From: Pseudomonas hefeiensis
Lineage (GTDB): Bacteria; Pseudomonadota; Gammaproteobacteria; Pseudomonadales; Pseudomonadaceae
Length of the DNA: 64,000 nt
Assembly: GCF_030687835.1 (NCBI RefSeq)
Contig: NZ_CP117449.1
Span: forward strand, 2,108,001 to 2,172,000
Reading direction: 5' to 3'
The notes under the pieces were generated by a model. It did no database searches. It saw only the letters and a list, made by a program, of their open reading frames with translations, and had not been told where the DNA came from. Numbering within the stretch: the first letter of the stretch is position 1; each line of letters begins with the position of its first letter. Below are positions 34,828 to 43,080 of the stretch, one piece after another. A program made the translations under genes and the position numbers.

Positions 34828-35550
34828 TCACTCGCTCATGCTCATACTAATGATGGCTTCGGTTTGGATATCAACCAGACTTAACGCACCATCAGAAAAT
34901 GCGCAACCAGTGTCGATATATACGACATTGCCCAAGCGCATAATGCTGGGTACTGTTGAATGTCCAACATAGAGTCGGTCTATTCCTTCGATGGGCGTGT
35001 GGTCGTTTTGCTCGATTTTTTCTCTAGCATACAGCGCTGTGTCCAAGGCTTGCCGCTGATGCTGCGCTCCCGATTTTCCAGTGATAGCATCTTTAGCTTC
35101 TTGCCAGCCATCGTTACCCCTTATGACAGGGGCTTCGGCATGGACTATTCCAATTGTTTGATCGCTTGCTAAATTGATTTCAATGATCAGTGGAAGTGCT
35201 TGCAAGATTTTTAAAAGCTCATGCTGAACGGCTGGTTGTAGCTCGTAGAGCCAGGCACCACCGTTTCGGATATGTCGGGGTATGTCCCCATAGCCGGAGA
35301 TGCAGTCAATAAGCATCTGCTCATGATTGCCACGGACGGCATGGAACCACGGCTTCTCAAGCCATTTCAATATATCGATGGAGTCGGGGCCTCGGTCGAT
35401 GAGGTCTCCCACGGAAAAAATACGATCCAGCTCAGTGTTGAAGTCTAGGTTGTTTAAGGCTGCTGTTAAAAGTTTGAAATGTCCGTGAATGTCGCCCACC
35501 ACAAAGTCGCGACCTTTTTTGTTGGGTGGAAAAGATCTCGTCCTGTACAT
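34828..35550 (-). CDS. Ser/Thr protein phosphatase, PrpA/lambda type
   Basis: This 240-residue metallophosphoesterase has all signature blocks: GDIHG (Asp20, His22), GDLIDRGPDS (Asp49, Arg53) and RGNHEQ (Asn75, His76), then a late histidine in YVGHS. It resembles lambda NinI and E. coli PrpA/PrpB phosphatases that use two metal ions, often Mn. It stands alone among accessory genes. The protein substrate is unknown. Confidence 0.85.
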   Translation of the reverse strand: MYRTRSFPPNKKGRDFVVGDIHGHFKLLTAALNNLDFNTELDRIFSVGDLIDRGPDSIDILKWLEKPWFHAVRGNHEQMLIDCISGYGDIPRHIRNGGAWLYELQPAVQHELLKILQALPLIIEINLASDQTIGIVHAEAPVIRGNDGWQEAKDAITGKSGAQHQRQALDTALYAREKIEQNDHTPIEGIDRLYVGHSTVPSIMRLGNVVYIDTGCAFSDGALSLVDIQTEAIISMSMSE

Positions 35551-35641
35551 TTTGGTGCTTCAGCAGATGTTGATTGGCGGTGACTGTATCACTTGGCGAA
35601 ATAAACAGTAAGCCGCTGGGCGGGGGAGCAACGTTGTATGG

Positions 35642-36241
35642 TCAAGCTTGAATCGCCTGCCCAATACACTTCTCAAAAACCTGCTCCATAGGCTCCATGA
35701 CGCCGTTGTAAGCCGCGATATTGGCGTAGATCCACTCGTCCTTCTCAATCCCCCACCAACTGATTTCAAACCCGGCATTCATGATGAGGTGTTCAAACAG
35801 AATGCGCTGGGCACGGCCATTGCCTTCGCGGAACGGGTGTACGACGTTGATGTCGGAATAGGCCTCTGCCACGGCAACTATCAGTCCAGCCCGGTCCATG
35901 CCTTCGAACCAGTTTGCCGCCGCGATGGTCGTGAAGACCTTGCTGGCTTCCTTCTCCATGTATTCTGGTTGGCAAAAGCGGGTGGCTTGTTTGGACATGC
36001 CGACGGTGCGCAGTTCTCCGGCCCATTCGAACAGGTCCGAAAAGAGGACTCGATGAATGTTTTGAAGGTAGGCCAGGCTGTAGGGGGGAGGGCTGAATTC
36101 GACGTTGTCCGCTGCGATGGCCGAGAGTTGTTGTTCGGCTTCGCTTAGGGTCGGTTCGTCACGGATATCGAGTTTGTTGCGAAGGACTGTGGAGCCGGGA
36201 TAGCAATAAGCGTCCTCGCCGACTCCATATTTGTCAGCCAT
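35642..36241 (-). CDS. fic: Fic/DOC family AMP-transferase toxin
   Basis: This 199-residue protein has the complete Fic motif HPFREGNGR at 135-143, with the catalytic His135. Fic proteins transfer AMP or other nucleotide parts to target proteins. The ATG overlaps the stop of the preceding short gene by one base (TGATG). That gene encodes a YhfG/FicA-like antitoxin, so the pair is a class I Fic toxin-antitoxin module. No inhibitory motif is needed within the toxin itself. Confidence 0.9.
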   Translation of the reverse strand: MADKYGVGEDAYCYPGSTVLRNKLDIRDEPTLSEAEQQLSAIAADNVEFSPPPYSLAYLQNIHRVLFSDLFEWAGELRTVGMSKQATRFCQPEYMEKEASKVFTTIAAANWFEGMDRAGLIVAVAEAYSDINVVHPFREGNGRAQRILFEHLIMNAGFEISWWGIEKDEWIYANIAAYNGVMEPMEQVFEKCIGQAIQA

Positions 36242-36411
36242 CAGGTTCTGGTCTGGGTAAAGGCCTTCAAGACCTCTTCACGCGTTGGCATTTTGCGTTC
36301 GCCGTCCGCGAAGGTCACTTTGAAACCTTCCAGACGGAGGCTGGCCGCGTAGTTGGATCTACGCGTTCTCGCGGCATAGGCCTTTTTGGTTTCAAGGCTG
36401 ACATTGCCCAT
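36241..36411 (-). CDS. YhfG/FicA-like antitoxin of Fic
   Basis: This 56-residue protein begins MGNVSLETKKAYAARTRRSN and continues YAASLRLEGF, a pattern of YhfG-type Fic antitoxins, in which the (S/T)xxxE(G/N)-type segment blocks ATP in the toxin: here SLRLEG. GAGGT lies upstream of the ATG. Its stop shares one base with the fic start, so translation is coupled. Confidence 0.8.
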   Translation of the reverse strand: MGNVSLETKKAYAARTRRSNYAASLRLEGFKVTFADGERKMPTREEVLKAFTQTRT

Positions 36412-36664
36412 GGGCTGGACCTCAAATCGCGTTGGTGGGCGGATTATAGCCCATCCCGCAGACGTGGCCTATGTTGCGGCTCGGGCGAAAGGAGTGAGCG
36501 CTCATTCGTTTCGAGATTTGTCCTTGCAGCTCATAGCTGCGCTGCTGAATCCATCGCCGGACACCCCCATCGGAAATTTCCCTCAAGACGCGTCGCTCCC
36601 CGCTGACTATCCACCCAATTACCCCGTGCGCTAAGTTCTCTCCGTCGCTGCAAATTCAGCGGCA

Positions 36665-36868
36665 GGGTGTGGAAGCCCTTACTCACTAAGCGCGTACCGC
36701 CGCAAAATTTAAAGCAGGCACTTTTCTTATGTCTGCTGTTAAATTACGGCGGCTGTACGCGGGGCGTCTTCGGACGCGCCGAGTTCCTTAGTGCTCGGAC
36801 CTTCCACACCCGCGTACAGCTGCCACCCATCATGTGGAAGTGATGTCGGCAGATTTTTTCTCACTAAG
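36665..36868 (+). promoter_or_regulatory. structured leader with mutually exclusive helices
   Basis: A nested fold is visible: 36665-36675 pairs with 36801-36811 (11 perfect), 36684-36690 with 36787-36793, 36691-36702 with 36747-36761, and 36706-36717 with 36733-36745. A UUCG hairpin lies at 36764-36777. Alternative partners exist downstream: 36748-36761 with 36811-36824 (13 of 14), 36801-36808 with 36833-36840, and 36787-36793 with 36862-36868. The last overlaps the AAGGA Shine-Dalgarno of the ORF at 36879. The layout suggests a translational switch. The 250 bases before it (36412-36664) show no convincing gene. Confidence 0.55.
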
Positions 36869-36878
36869 GAATCAGCCA

Positions 36879-37049
36879 ATGAAAAAGCTCACCCCCAACC
36901 CTCCGAAAACCACAGCCAATCCAAGGTGGTTTTCGTCTAGCGTCACCCAAGAATATCTCCTGCCAAATATCCGAATCTCGATCCCGAATTCGCTCTCTTT
37001 GCCAGCGGCACCCCAATCAGCCACTGACCTCCCATCCCCGCAGGAGTAA
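36879..37049 (+). CDS. small DUF6124/DUF3077-like N-terminal protein
   Basis: This 56-residue proline-rich protein begins MKKLTPNPPKTTANP. Many Pseudomonas DUF6124/DUF3077 proteins start with a similar TPxPP segment. AAGGA at 36866-36870 fits the start. The stop is followed after two codons by an in-frame ATG of the next ORF, which might once have been one protein. Confidence 0.5.
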   Translation: MKKLTPNPPKTTANPRWFSSSVTQEYLLPNIRISIPNSLSLPAAPQSATDLPSPQE

Positions 37050-37055
37050 CCCCTC

Positions 37056-37349
37056 ATGTCCCGCTACATGCCCATCACCGGTATCGAAAACAATTTCCAC
37101 GCGCTCCTGATCGACACGCAAGCGCCGCTGGACGTGCTGCACGACACCGCCGCCTACCGCATCGCCGCCGTCACCCAGTTACTGGAGAACCTCGCCATGC
37201 GCGCGGACATCAGCACAGACGCGGTGGTACTCCATGATTTCGCCCAGGTGCTAGCAATCCCCCTGCGCGATGGATGTGACTTGCTGGATGTGATCGGCCG
37301 GCGATTGCAGACGCAGGTGCTGGCGTCGCAATCGGAATCGGCGACGTAA
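37056..37349 (+). CDS. DUF3077-like protein
   Basis: This 97-residue protein reads PLDVLHDTAAYRIAAVTQLL near residues 24-43, resembling the helical repeat of DUF3077-type proteins. It is in the same frame as the preceding ORF, separated by one TAA and two codons. AGGAG overlaps that TAA, so it has its own Shine-Dalgarno. Function is unknown. Confidence 0.6.
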   Translation: MSRYMPITGIENNFHALLIDTQAPLDVLHDTAAYRIAAVTQLLENLAMRADISTDAVVLHDFAQVLAIPLRDGCDLLDVIGRRLQTQVLASQSESAT

Positions 37350-37400
37350 CAAGGTTCCCCTTTGACGTGATGCCGTTCATCCAAGGGGGTCAGTGACTCC

Positions 37401-37428
37401 GTGGCGAGGGAGCACGCTTCCTCGCCAC
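37401..37428. repeat. REP-like palindrome
   Basis: GTGGCGAGG and CCTCGCCAC form a 9-base inverted repeat around a 10-base loop. A close relative is at 48214-48244. Such elements are scattered between genes in Pseudomonas. Confidence 0.7.
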
Positions 37429-37588
37429 AATGTGTCCTACAAATCTTAAGTGAGCAGCACCGCTATCCCACCGACGGATGCTTTATTGGTGTGAAATCCA
37501 AACAAGTCCTGTGCCGTTCGAGCTGTGTTTCGGCAGGCGTTATCCCCCTAGCATTCCTTCACTCAATCACCCAAGAAGGAATCCCACC

Positions 37589-38275
37589 ATGCAACGTTTC
37601 GCCCGTCGTTTCCTCGCCGCTTGTGCATTCTCTGGCGTCGTCGCCAGCACCGGTGCATTGGCTGATGCCCATCCCACCATTCGAGCCATGTCGGGGGCCG
37701 AGCCGATCAAGCAGCTCCCCGCTGGTAAAACGGCGTTACTGGTAATCGATTTTCAGAACGAATACTTCACCGGCAAAATGCCCATCCCTGACGGCGCTGC
37801 TGCGCTGACCAACACCCGCGAACTGATTGAATTCGCCGATGATCAAAAAATGCCGGTTTTCCATATCCAGCACGTTGCGCCGGCCGGTTCGGCGGTGTTT
37901 GCCGAGGGTGGCGAAACCGTGAAATTCCACCCGGACATGCAGCCCAGGGCCCAGGATGTTGTCTTGCAAAAGACCACTGTCAGCGTCTTTGGCAGTACCG
38001 ATCTGGACAAGCGTTTGAAGAGCGCTGGCATCGAGAACCTGATCATCTCCGGTCTCATGACCCACGCGTGCGTGGCGGGTGCGGCCCGTGATGCGGCGCC
38101 GCTTGGCTACACTGTGCTGGTCGCCTCCGATGCATCGGCCACCCGCGCGATCACCCGGGTCAGTGGCGAGACGATCGACAAGGACGCCTTGCACAAGGCC
38201 GCACTGGCCGAGGTCGAGGATACTTTCGGTAATGTGATGACCACCGCCCAAATCATCAAGCTGCCGGTGCGCTAA
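37589..38275 (+). CDS. secreted isochorismatase-like cysteine hydrolase
   Basis: This 228-residue hydrolase has a signal peptide (about 1-26, ending ALADA), so it should act in the periplasm. The family triad is present: Asp54 (VIDFQNEY), Lys128 and Cys161 (MTHACV). The substrate, usually an amide or enol ether, cannot be told. AAGGA precedes the ATG at 37589. The LysR gene starts 3 bases after its stop and probably forms an operon. Confidence 0.8.
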   Translation: MQRFARRFLAACAFSGVVASTGALADAHPTIRAMSGAEPIKQLPAGKTALLVIDFQNEYFTGKMPIPDGAAALTNTRELIEFADDQKMPVFHIQHVAPAGSAVFAEGGETVKFHPDMQPRAQDVVLQKTTVSVFGSTDLDKRLKSAGIENLIISGLMTHACVAGAARDAAPLGYTVLVASDASATRAITRVSGETIDKDALHKAALAEVEDTFGNVMTTAQIIKLPVR

Positions 38276-38278
38276 AAA

Positions 38279-39166
38279 ATGAATCAGATGCTCGCCATGC
38301 GCGTGTTTCGCTGCATCGTGGAGGCGCAGGGTTTTTCAGCTGCGGCCGAGCGACTGGACACCACTCATTCGTCGGTGTCGCGAAACTTGCAGCAATTGGA
38401 GTCCGTGCTGGGCGTGCGTCTGATCAATCGCAATACCCGGCGCATGAGCCTAACGGCAGCAGGTGAACGCTACTACGCCGCTTGCGTGGATATTCTGGAT
38501 CGCGTTGATGCCGCGTCCCAGGCCGTGACGCTGGAACAGGAACGACCCTCCGGACTGCTTCGCATCAGTGCCCCGCTGGTGATCGGTACGCTGGAGCTGG
38601 CCCGTTGGTTGCCGGCATTCCAGGAGCGTTATCCGGACATCCAGGTCGATCTGTCTTGCTCGGATCCACTTGTCGATCTGGTGGCCGATGGGTTCGATGT
38701 GGCGTTACGGATTTCTGGACCGCTGGCCGACAGCAGTCTTGTCGCTCGCTTGCTCAGCGTCTCACCGCTGGTTTTGGTGGCGGCTCCGGCCTATGTCTTC
38801 AAACGCGGTCTGCCGCGCGGCGTTGCTGAACTCAACGATCATCGGCTGCTGACTTATGCTTCGGCCACTCAGTGGGTACTGGTGGGTGAAGCAGGGGAGT
38901 CGAGCACGGTGGATTGCGCCAGCAGCTTTCATACGGACACCATCACCGCCTTGCACGCCTGCGCTCTGGCGGGCGGGGGAATTGCCGCGTTTACCCTGGC
39001 GACGGTGCAAGATGACCTGCTGACGGGAAGACTGGTGCGGATTCTGCCTGAGTACACGCTTGGGCAGCGGCACTACTATGCGCTTTACCCGCACGCCCGG
39101 AATTTGCCGGCCAAGGTTCGAGTGTTTGTGGATTACATGGCGCAGTATTGCGGCAGTAAGGTCTGA
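38279..39166 (+). CDS. LysR-family transcriptional regulator
   Basis: This 295-residue protein has the N-terminal LysR helix-turn-helix (FSAAAERLDTTHSSVSRNLQ at about 18-37) and an effector-binding domain like the CrgA/AaeR group (SGLLRISAPLVIG near 85). It starts 3 bases after the hydrolase stop with no clear Shine-Dalgarno; M4 or M7 are other starts. It may regulate the hydrolase gene. Confidence 0.85.
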   Translation: MNQMLAMRVFRCIVEAQGFSAAAERLDTTHSSVSRNLQQLESVLGVRLINRNTRRMSLTAAGERYYAACVDILDRVDAASQAVTLEQERPSGLLRISAPLVIGTLELARWLPAFQERYPDIQVDLSCSDPLVDLVADGFDVALRISGPLADSSLVARLLSVSPLVLVAAPAYVFKRGLPRGVAELNDHRLLTYASATQWVLVGEAGESSTVDCASSFHTDTITALHACALAGGGIAAFTLATVQDDLLTGRLVRILPEYTLGQRHYYALYPHARNLPAKVRVFVDYMAQYCGSKV

Positions 39167-39266
39167 TTGTCCCCTGACTGAACAAAGTGACCGTTGAGCG
39201 CCTCCGGTTGGTGGCACATTGATATATTGGTAGGCTAGGCACTCGTTACCTATCGAGTGGGTCAGT

Positions 39267-39566
39267 GTGTCTACCGAGCGAATTTTCCAGTTGGAGCAAG
39301 CCCTTATGGCGGTGATCGCCGCGGCGGGCAAGATGGGTGTGAGCAGTGATGAACTGTGCGCTCAGGCGGTGGGTGGGTTGATGTTTGAACACCACTGGAA
39401 CTGGGCAAACGCGCAATACGCGCAAGGGGCGGCTGACGAGATCGACAACGCGTTGAGCCTTCTGGTGGGGAAACCGCCGCTGCAAACCGGGTCGTCGGCG
39501 ATTGAGGCCGGCTCCACTACGCTGCTCAATCCGCAAGCCAATCCGCGGCCTGTCAGTTTTATTTGA
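39267..39566 (+). CDS. hypothetical small helical protein
   Basis: This 99-residue protein starts at GTG with GAGTGG upstream and begins STERIFQLEQALMAVIAAAG after the initiator. It has no signal peptide. Family not recognised; codon use is normal for the host. Confidence 0.6.
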   Translation: MSTERIFQLEQALMAVIAAAGKMGVSSDELCAQAVGGLMFEHHWNWANAQYAQGAADEIDNALSLLVGKPPLQTGSSAIEAGSTTLLNPQANPRPVSFI

Positions 39567-39573
39567 TACGAAT

Positions 39574-39622
39574 GGGCGCCCATTTGCGTGGGTGCCCTTA
39601 TCGCGAGCAAGCGTTGCTCCCA
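39574..39622. repeat. stem-loop and single REP
   Basis: A 9-base stem (39574-39582 with 39589-39597, one GT-type mismatch) is followed by a REP variant, TATCGCGAGCAAGCGTTGCT and on. It lies between convergent genes and may act as a two-way terminator. Confidence 0.5.
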
Positions 39623-39652
39623 CGGGGCAAGGGCTCACTGTGAGGTTGGATG

Positions 39653-40825
39653 TTAATGCTGCGCCCGATACTCAGGTGCGGCTTCCAGCGAGGTCTTTTG
39701 ACCGTTTTCCTTGGACGTTTGCCCCGATGTATCGGGTAGCGACGCGACATGAACGGTACGAGCCGGGATCGCAAACCGCACGCCGATTCTGGCGAACTCT
39801 TCCATCATGCCCAGGTTGATCGCCTGTTGGACGTCCATGTAAACGTTGTAGCTGGGGTCCAGCACGATATACACCGTTTCGAATTCCAGAGCGCTCTCGC
39901 CGAAGCTGCGAAAGTGCGAGCGGTCGAAGCGGGTCTTTTCCTGGGCCCTGATGATGTTTTCGACAAGGACCGGCACTTGCCTTAGCTGTTCTGTCGAGCA
40001 GTCATGGGGCAGGGCGAATTCAAAGACGATGCGTCGCTCCTGGAGTCGTTTGTAGTTCTGGATGGTGGTGCTGATCATTCCGGCATTGGCCATCACGATT
40101 TGCTCGCCACCCAGGCTGCGGATGCGCGTGGTTTTCAAACCGACATGTTCCACCGTACCGGCCAGGGAACCCACGACAATGAAGTCGCCGACTTCGAACG
40201 GTTTGTCCACGGCGATGGACAGTGAGGCGAACAGATCACCGAGGATGTTCTGCACCGCCAGCGCCACGGCGATACCACCGACCCCGAGGCTGGCGATAAA
40301 GGCGGTGATGTTCACGCCCAGGTTGGAGAGCATCGCCAGGAGCACCACGGCCCAGAGAAACACCTTCGCACCCCACAGGCTCAGGGTGGCCAGGGCGCTT
40401 TTCTGGTGGATGTCGGTGTGGCTGTGGCGGGCGAAATAATGCAGCAACGCCAGGGCGATTGCCCGGTTGGCCCAGAGCCCTACTTGCAAGGCCGCGACCA
40501 CGAACCAGAGGCTGCTGACCCGGTCAAGCCAACGCTCCGGCAGGTCCAGAACGCCGACGCCGATGAGAATGGAGGCCAGTAATAACAGCGTATTGCTGGT
40601 GCTGGACAATACTTCGACGGCGATGTGGCTGACGTAGGCGTCGGGTTTCTGTGCCTGGGCCTGCACTTTTCTCAACAGCAAACCGATGCCGGCCCTGACG
40701 ATGGTGAAACTCACCACCATCACACCCAAGGCCAAGAGCCAGTTGGCGATAGAGATGCCCAGCAATTGGGTGTCGGTAAGGAATTGGAGAGAGCTTGAGT
40801 CCATTTGAACGGTCACCTGTGCCAT
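39653..40825 (-). CDS. MscS-family mechanosensitive channel
   Basis: This 390-residue membrane protein has about four N-terminal membrane segments (from 22, 65, 105 and 160) and the MscS pore helix and neck (ASLGVGGIAVALAVQNILGDLFASL at about 181-205). The soluble vestibule domain follows (FEVGDFIVVGS). It protects against osmotic shock. A start at 40804, with AGGTGA upstream, is also possible. Confidence 0.9.
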   Translation of the reverse strand: MAQVTVQMDSSSLQFLTDTQLLGISIANWLLALGVMVVSFTIVRAGIGLLLRKVQAQAQKPDAYVSHIAVEVLSSTSNTLLLLASILIGVGVLDLPERWLDRVSSLWFVVAALQVGLWANRAIALALLHYFARHSHTDIHQKSALATLSLWGAKVFLWAVVLLAMLSNLGVNITAFIASLGVGGIAVALAVQNILGDLFASLSIAVDKPFEVGDFIVVGSLAGTVEHVGLKTTRIRSLGGEQIVMANAGMISTTIQNYKRLQERRIVFEFALPHDCSTEQLRQVPVLVENIIRAQEKTRFDRSHFRSFGESALEFETVYIVLDPSYNVYMDVQQAINLGMMEEFARIGVRFAIPARTVHVASLPDTSGQTSKENGQKTSLEAAPEYRAQH

Positions 40826-40995
40826 TGCTGTTCAGGTTTGGGCCTTTGCCGACTTTGGCGTGAGAACCTGGGCAGGGCATGAACCTGTTAGTTCGCGCAA
40901 AGCACGGGCCGTTCAATTTTGTTCGCCGAGAGCAGTTGCGTGCGGGAGTGCTGGCGGCGTAGTTTCCTGTGCTGGGCCTTTGTCAGAGCAATGCC

Positions 40996-41427
40996 ATGCA
41001 CATGACCGAACTGAGCAATGAGGAGTTGGAGCCGTTGCGCCAGGCGCTCATCCTGGCGGGTCTGCCAGTGGACGACCTGAACCAGCCGGGTCGACGTTTT
41101 TTCAGCTTCAGGCAAGCAGACGCTCAGACGGCGTTTGGCGGGATCGAGGGGGAGGGCGCGGACCGATTGTTACGCTCTCTGGTGGTCCTTGAGGGGCAGC
41201 GGGGGCGCGGCATAGGCGCGGCGATGCTGGTCGCTCTTGAAGACTTTGCGAAAAACGAGGGCGTGGAACGCCTTCACCTGCTCACTGACAGCGCCGCCGC
41301 GTTCTTTGTCGCCCAGGGGTATCAGGCGCTTGACCGTTCGCTGGCGCCGATGTCGATCAGCGAAACAGCTCAATTCAAGTCCTTGTGCCCGGCTTCGGCG
41401 ACCTACCTGAGCAAAGGCCTCATCTAA
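40996..41427 (+). CDS. GNAT acetyltransferase, ArsN2-like
   Basis: This 143-residue protein has the GNAT acetyl-CoA loop (VLEGQRGRGIGAAM) and the ArsN2 ending SLCPASATYLSKGL. ArsN2 proteins are linked to arsenic resistance. The start is ATG at 40996 or 41002. Its stop overlaps that of the convergent chromate transporter gene by 4 bases. There are no other ars genes here. Confidence 0.75.
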   Translation: MHMTELSNEELEPLRQALILAGLPVDDLNQPGRRFFSFRQADAQTAFGGIEGEGADRLLRSLVVLEGQRGRGIGAAMLVALEDFAKNEGVERLHLLTDSAAAFFVAQGYQALDRSLAPMSISETAQFKSLCPASATYLSKGLI

Positions 41428-42779
41428 CGCAGTAGATGCACGGCCAGGCCGGTCAGCCCGCATCCCAGTAGCACCTGGATGACCCCGTGCTTGTAGCGAA
41501 ACAGCGCAATGGCGGCGGCGAGCGCGATGATTGCCGACGGCCAGTCCAGTGCGCCGGAAAAACCGCTGGGCCAAAGCACGTGGTAACCGAAGAAACAGGC
41601 CAGGTTGAGGATCACCCCGACCACAGCGGCAGTAATCGCCGTCAGTGGTGCGGTGAATTTCAGCTCGTTGTGCGTCGATTCCACCAATGGCCCACCCGCC
41701 AGGATGAACAGGAATGAGGGCAGGAACGTAAACCAGGTCACCAGCGTAGCGGCAACCGCGCCAGCGAGGAAGGCCTGTTCAGGGCCGAACACCTGCATCA
41801 CGTAGCCGCCGACGAACCCGACGAAGGCGACGACCATGATCAACGGGCCGGGAGTGGTTTCGCCCAGGGCCAGACCATCGATCATCTGTGTCGGGGTCAG
41901 CCAGCCGAAATGTCCGACAGCCCCTTGATACACGTAGGGCAAAACCGCATAGGCGCCACCAAACGTCAGCAAGGCTGCCTTGGTAAAGAACCAGGCCATT
42001 TGCGTCAGGGTGCCTTCCCAGCCGAACACCATGGTCAACACACCCATCGGCAACGCCCACAGCAGGGCCCCGATGATCGCTAGCCGGGCCAGTCGCAGGG
42101 CGCTGAACCGGGCATGCTCCGGGGTCGGGGTGTCATCGTCGATCAATGCCGGGCCAAAGGACTTATGGGTGGTGCTGTGGCCGCCCAGGCTGAACTTTTC
42201 CGGTGCCCAGCGGCCACCGAAGTAGCCGATGACCGCCGCTCCCAGCACGATCAGCGGGAAGGGGAGGTTGAACGCGAATATCGCGGTGAACGACGCGGCG
42301 GCGATTGCCCACAGCCAACTGTTCTTGAGCGCGCGCGAACCTATCCGGTGGGCGGCATGCACGACGATGGCGGTCACGGCGGGCTTGATGCCATAAAAAA
42401 TCCCGGCCACCACCGGCACTTCGCCAAAGGCGACATACAGCCAGGACAATGTAATGAGAATGAACAGCGAAGGCAGCACGAACAGCGCCCCGGCAATGAT
42501 CCCGCCCCAACTGCGGTGCATCAGCCAGCCCAGGTACGTCGCCAGCTGCTGTGCCTCGGGGCCTGGCAGCAGCATGCAGTAATTGAGGGCATGCAGAAAG
42601 CGTCGTTCGGAAATCCAGCGCCGGCGCTCCACCAGCTCCTGGTGCATGATCGAGATTTGTCCCGCCGGCCCACCGAAACTGATGAAGCCCAGCTTGAGCC
42701 AGAACCAGAATGCCTCGCGCAAGCTGATGGCCGAGGGGCTGGACAACGGGTCGTCGACGGTCTGGATGGGCTTATTCAT
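41424..42779 (-). CDS. chrA: chromate transporter ChrA
   Basis: This 451-residue long-chain CHR protein has two homologous halves, each with the pattern FxxLGxxSFGGPAGQI (about 22-38) and FTKAALLTFGGAYAVLPYVY. About 10-12 membrane helices. It exports chromate. The ATG at 42779 is preferred over 42881. It overlaps the ArsN2-like gene tail to tail. Confidence 0.9.
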   Translation of the reverse strand: MNKPIQTVDDPLSSPSAISLREAFWFWLKLGFISFGGPAGQISIMHQELVERRRWISERRFLHALNYCMLLPGPEAQQLATYLGWLMHRSWGGIIAGALFVLPSLFILITLSWLYVAFGEVPVVAGIFYGIKPAVTAIVVHAAHRIGSRALKNSWLWAIAAASFTAIFAFNLPFPLIVLGAAVIGYFGGRWAPEKFSLGGHSTTHKSFGPALIDDDTPTPEHARFSALRLARLAIIGALLWALPMGVLTMVFGWEGTLTQMAWFFTKAALLTFGGAYAVLPYVYQGAVGHFGWLTPTQMIDGLALGETTPGPLIMVVAFVGFVGGYVMQVFGPEQAFLAGAVAATLVTWFTFLPSFLFILAGGPLVESTHNELKFTAPLTAITAAVVGVILNLACFFGYHVLWPSGFSGALDWPSAIIALAAAIALFRYKHGVIQVLLGCGLTGLAVHLLR

Positions 42780-43080
42780 GGTCGGCGCGGTACTTGAATG
42801 GCAAGGGCGATCTACGTTATGGGGCGTTAGGCAATTTTGATAGCCCTGGCAAGGCGTTTCTTGGAAAAAAACCGGCTTCACGGGCTCGCACCCACGGGTT
42901 GAATTCTCCTGCCTGGATGGATGAATTTGTCAGGGTGAAGTGCAGGATTTTGGATCCATTGAGCCACCCATCGGTTACGCCACACCGGCAAATTGCCGCC
43001 GCCCCAAGCGGTAGGCTAAGCTCACGAATATTGGGGGCTTTGAGGGTTTCGCTCATGCTTTGCCCCCCTCAGGAATTCGC

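Noticed and set aside
36386..36634. 82-residue plus-strand ORF before the structured leader
   Set aside because: It overlaps the YhfG-like antitoxin on the other strand, lacks a ribosome site and shows no family pattern.
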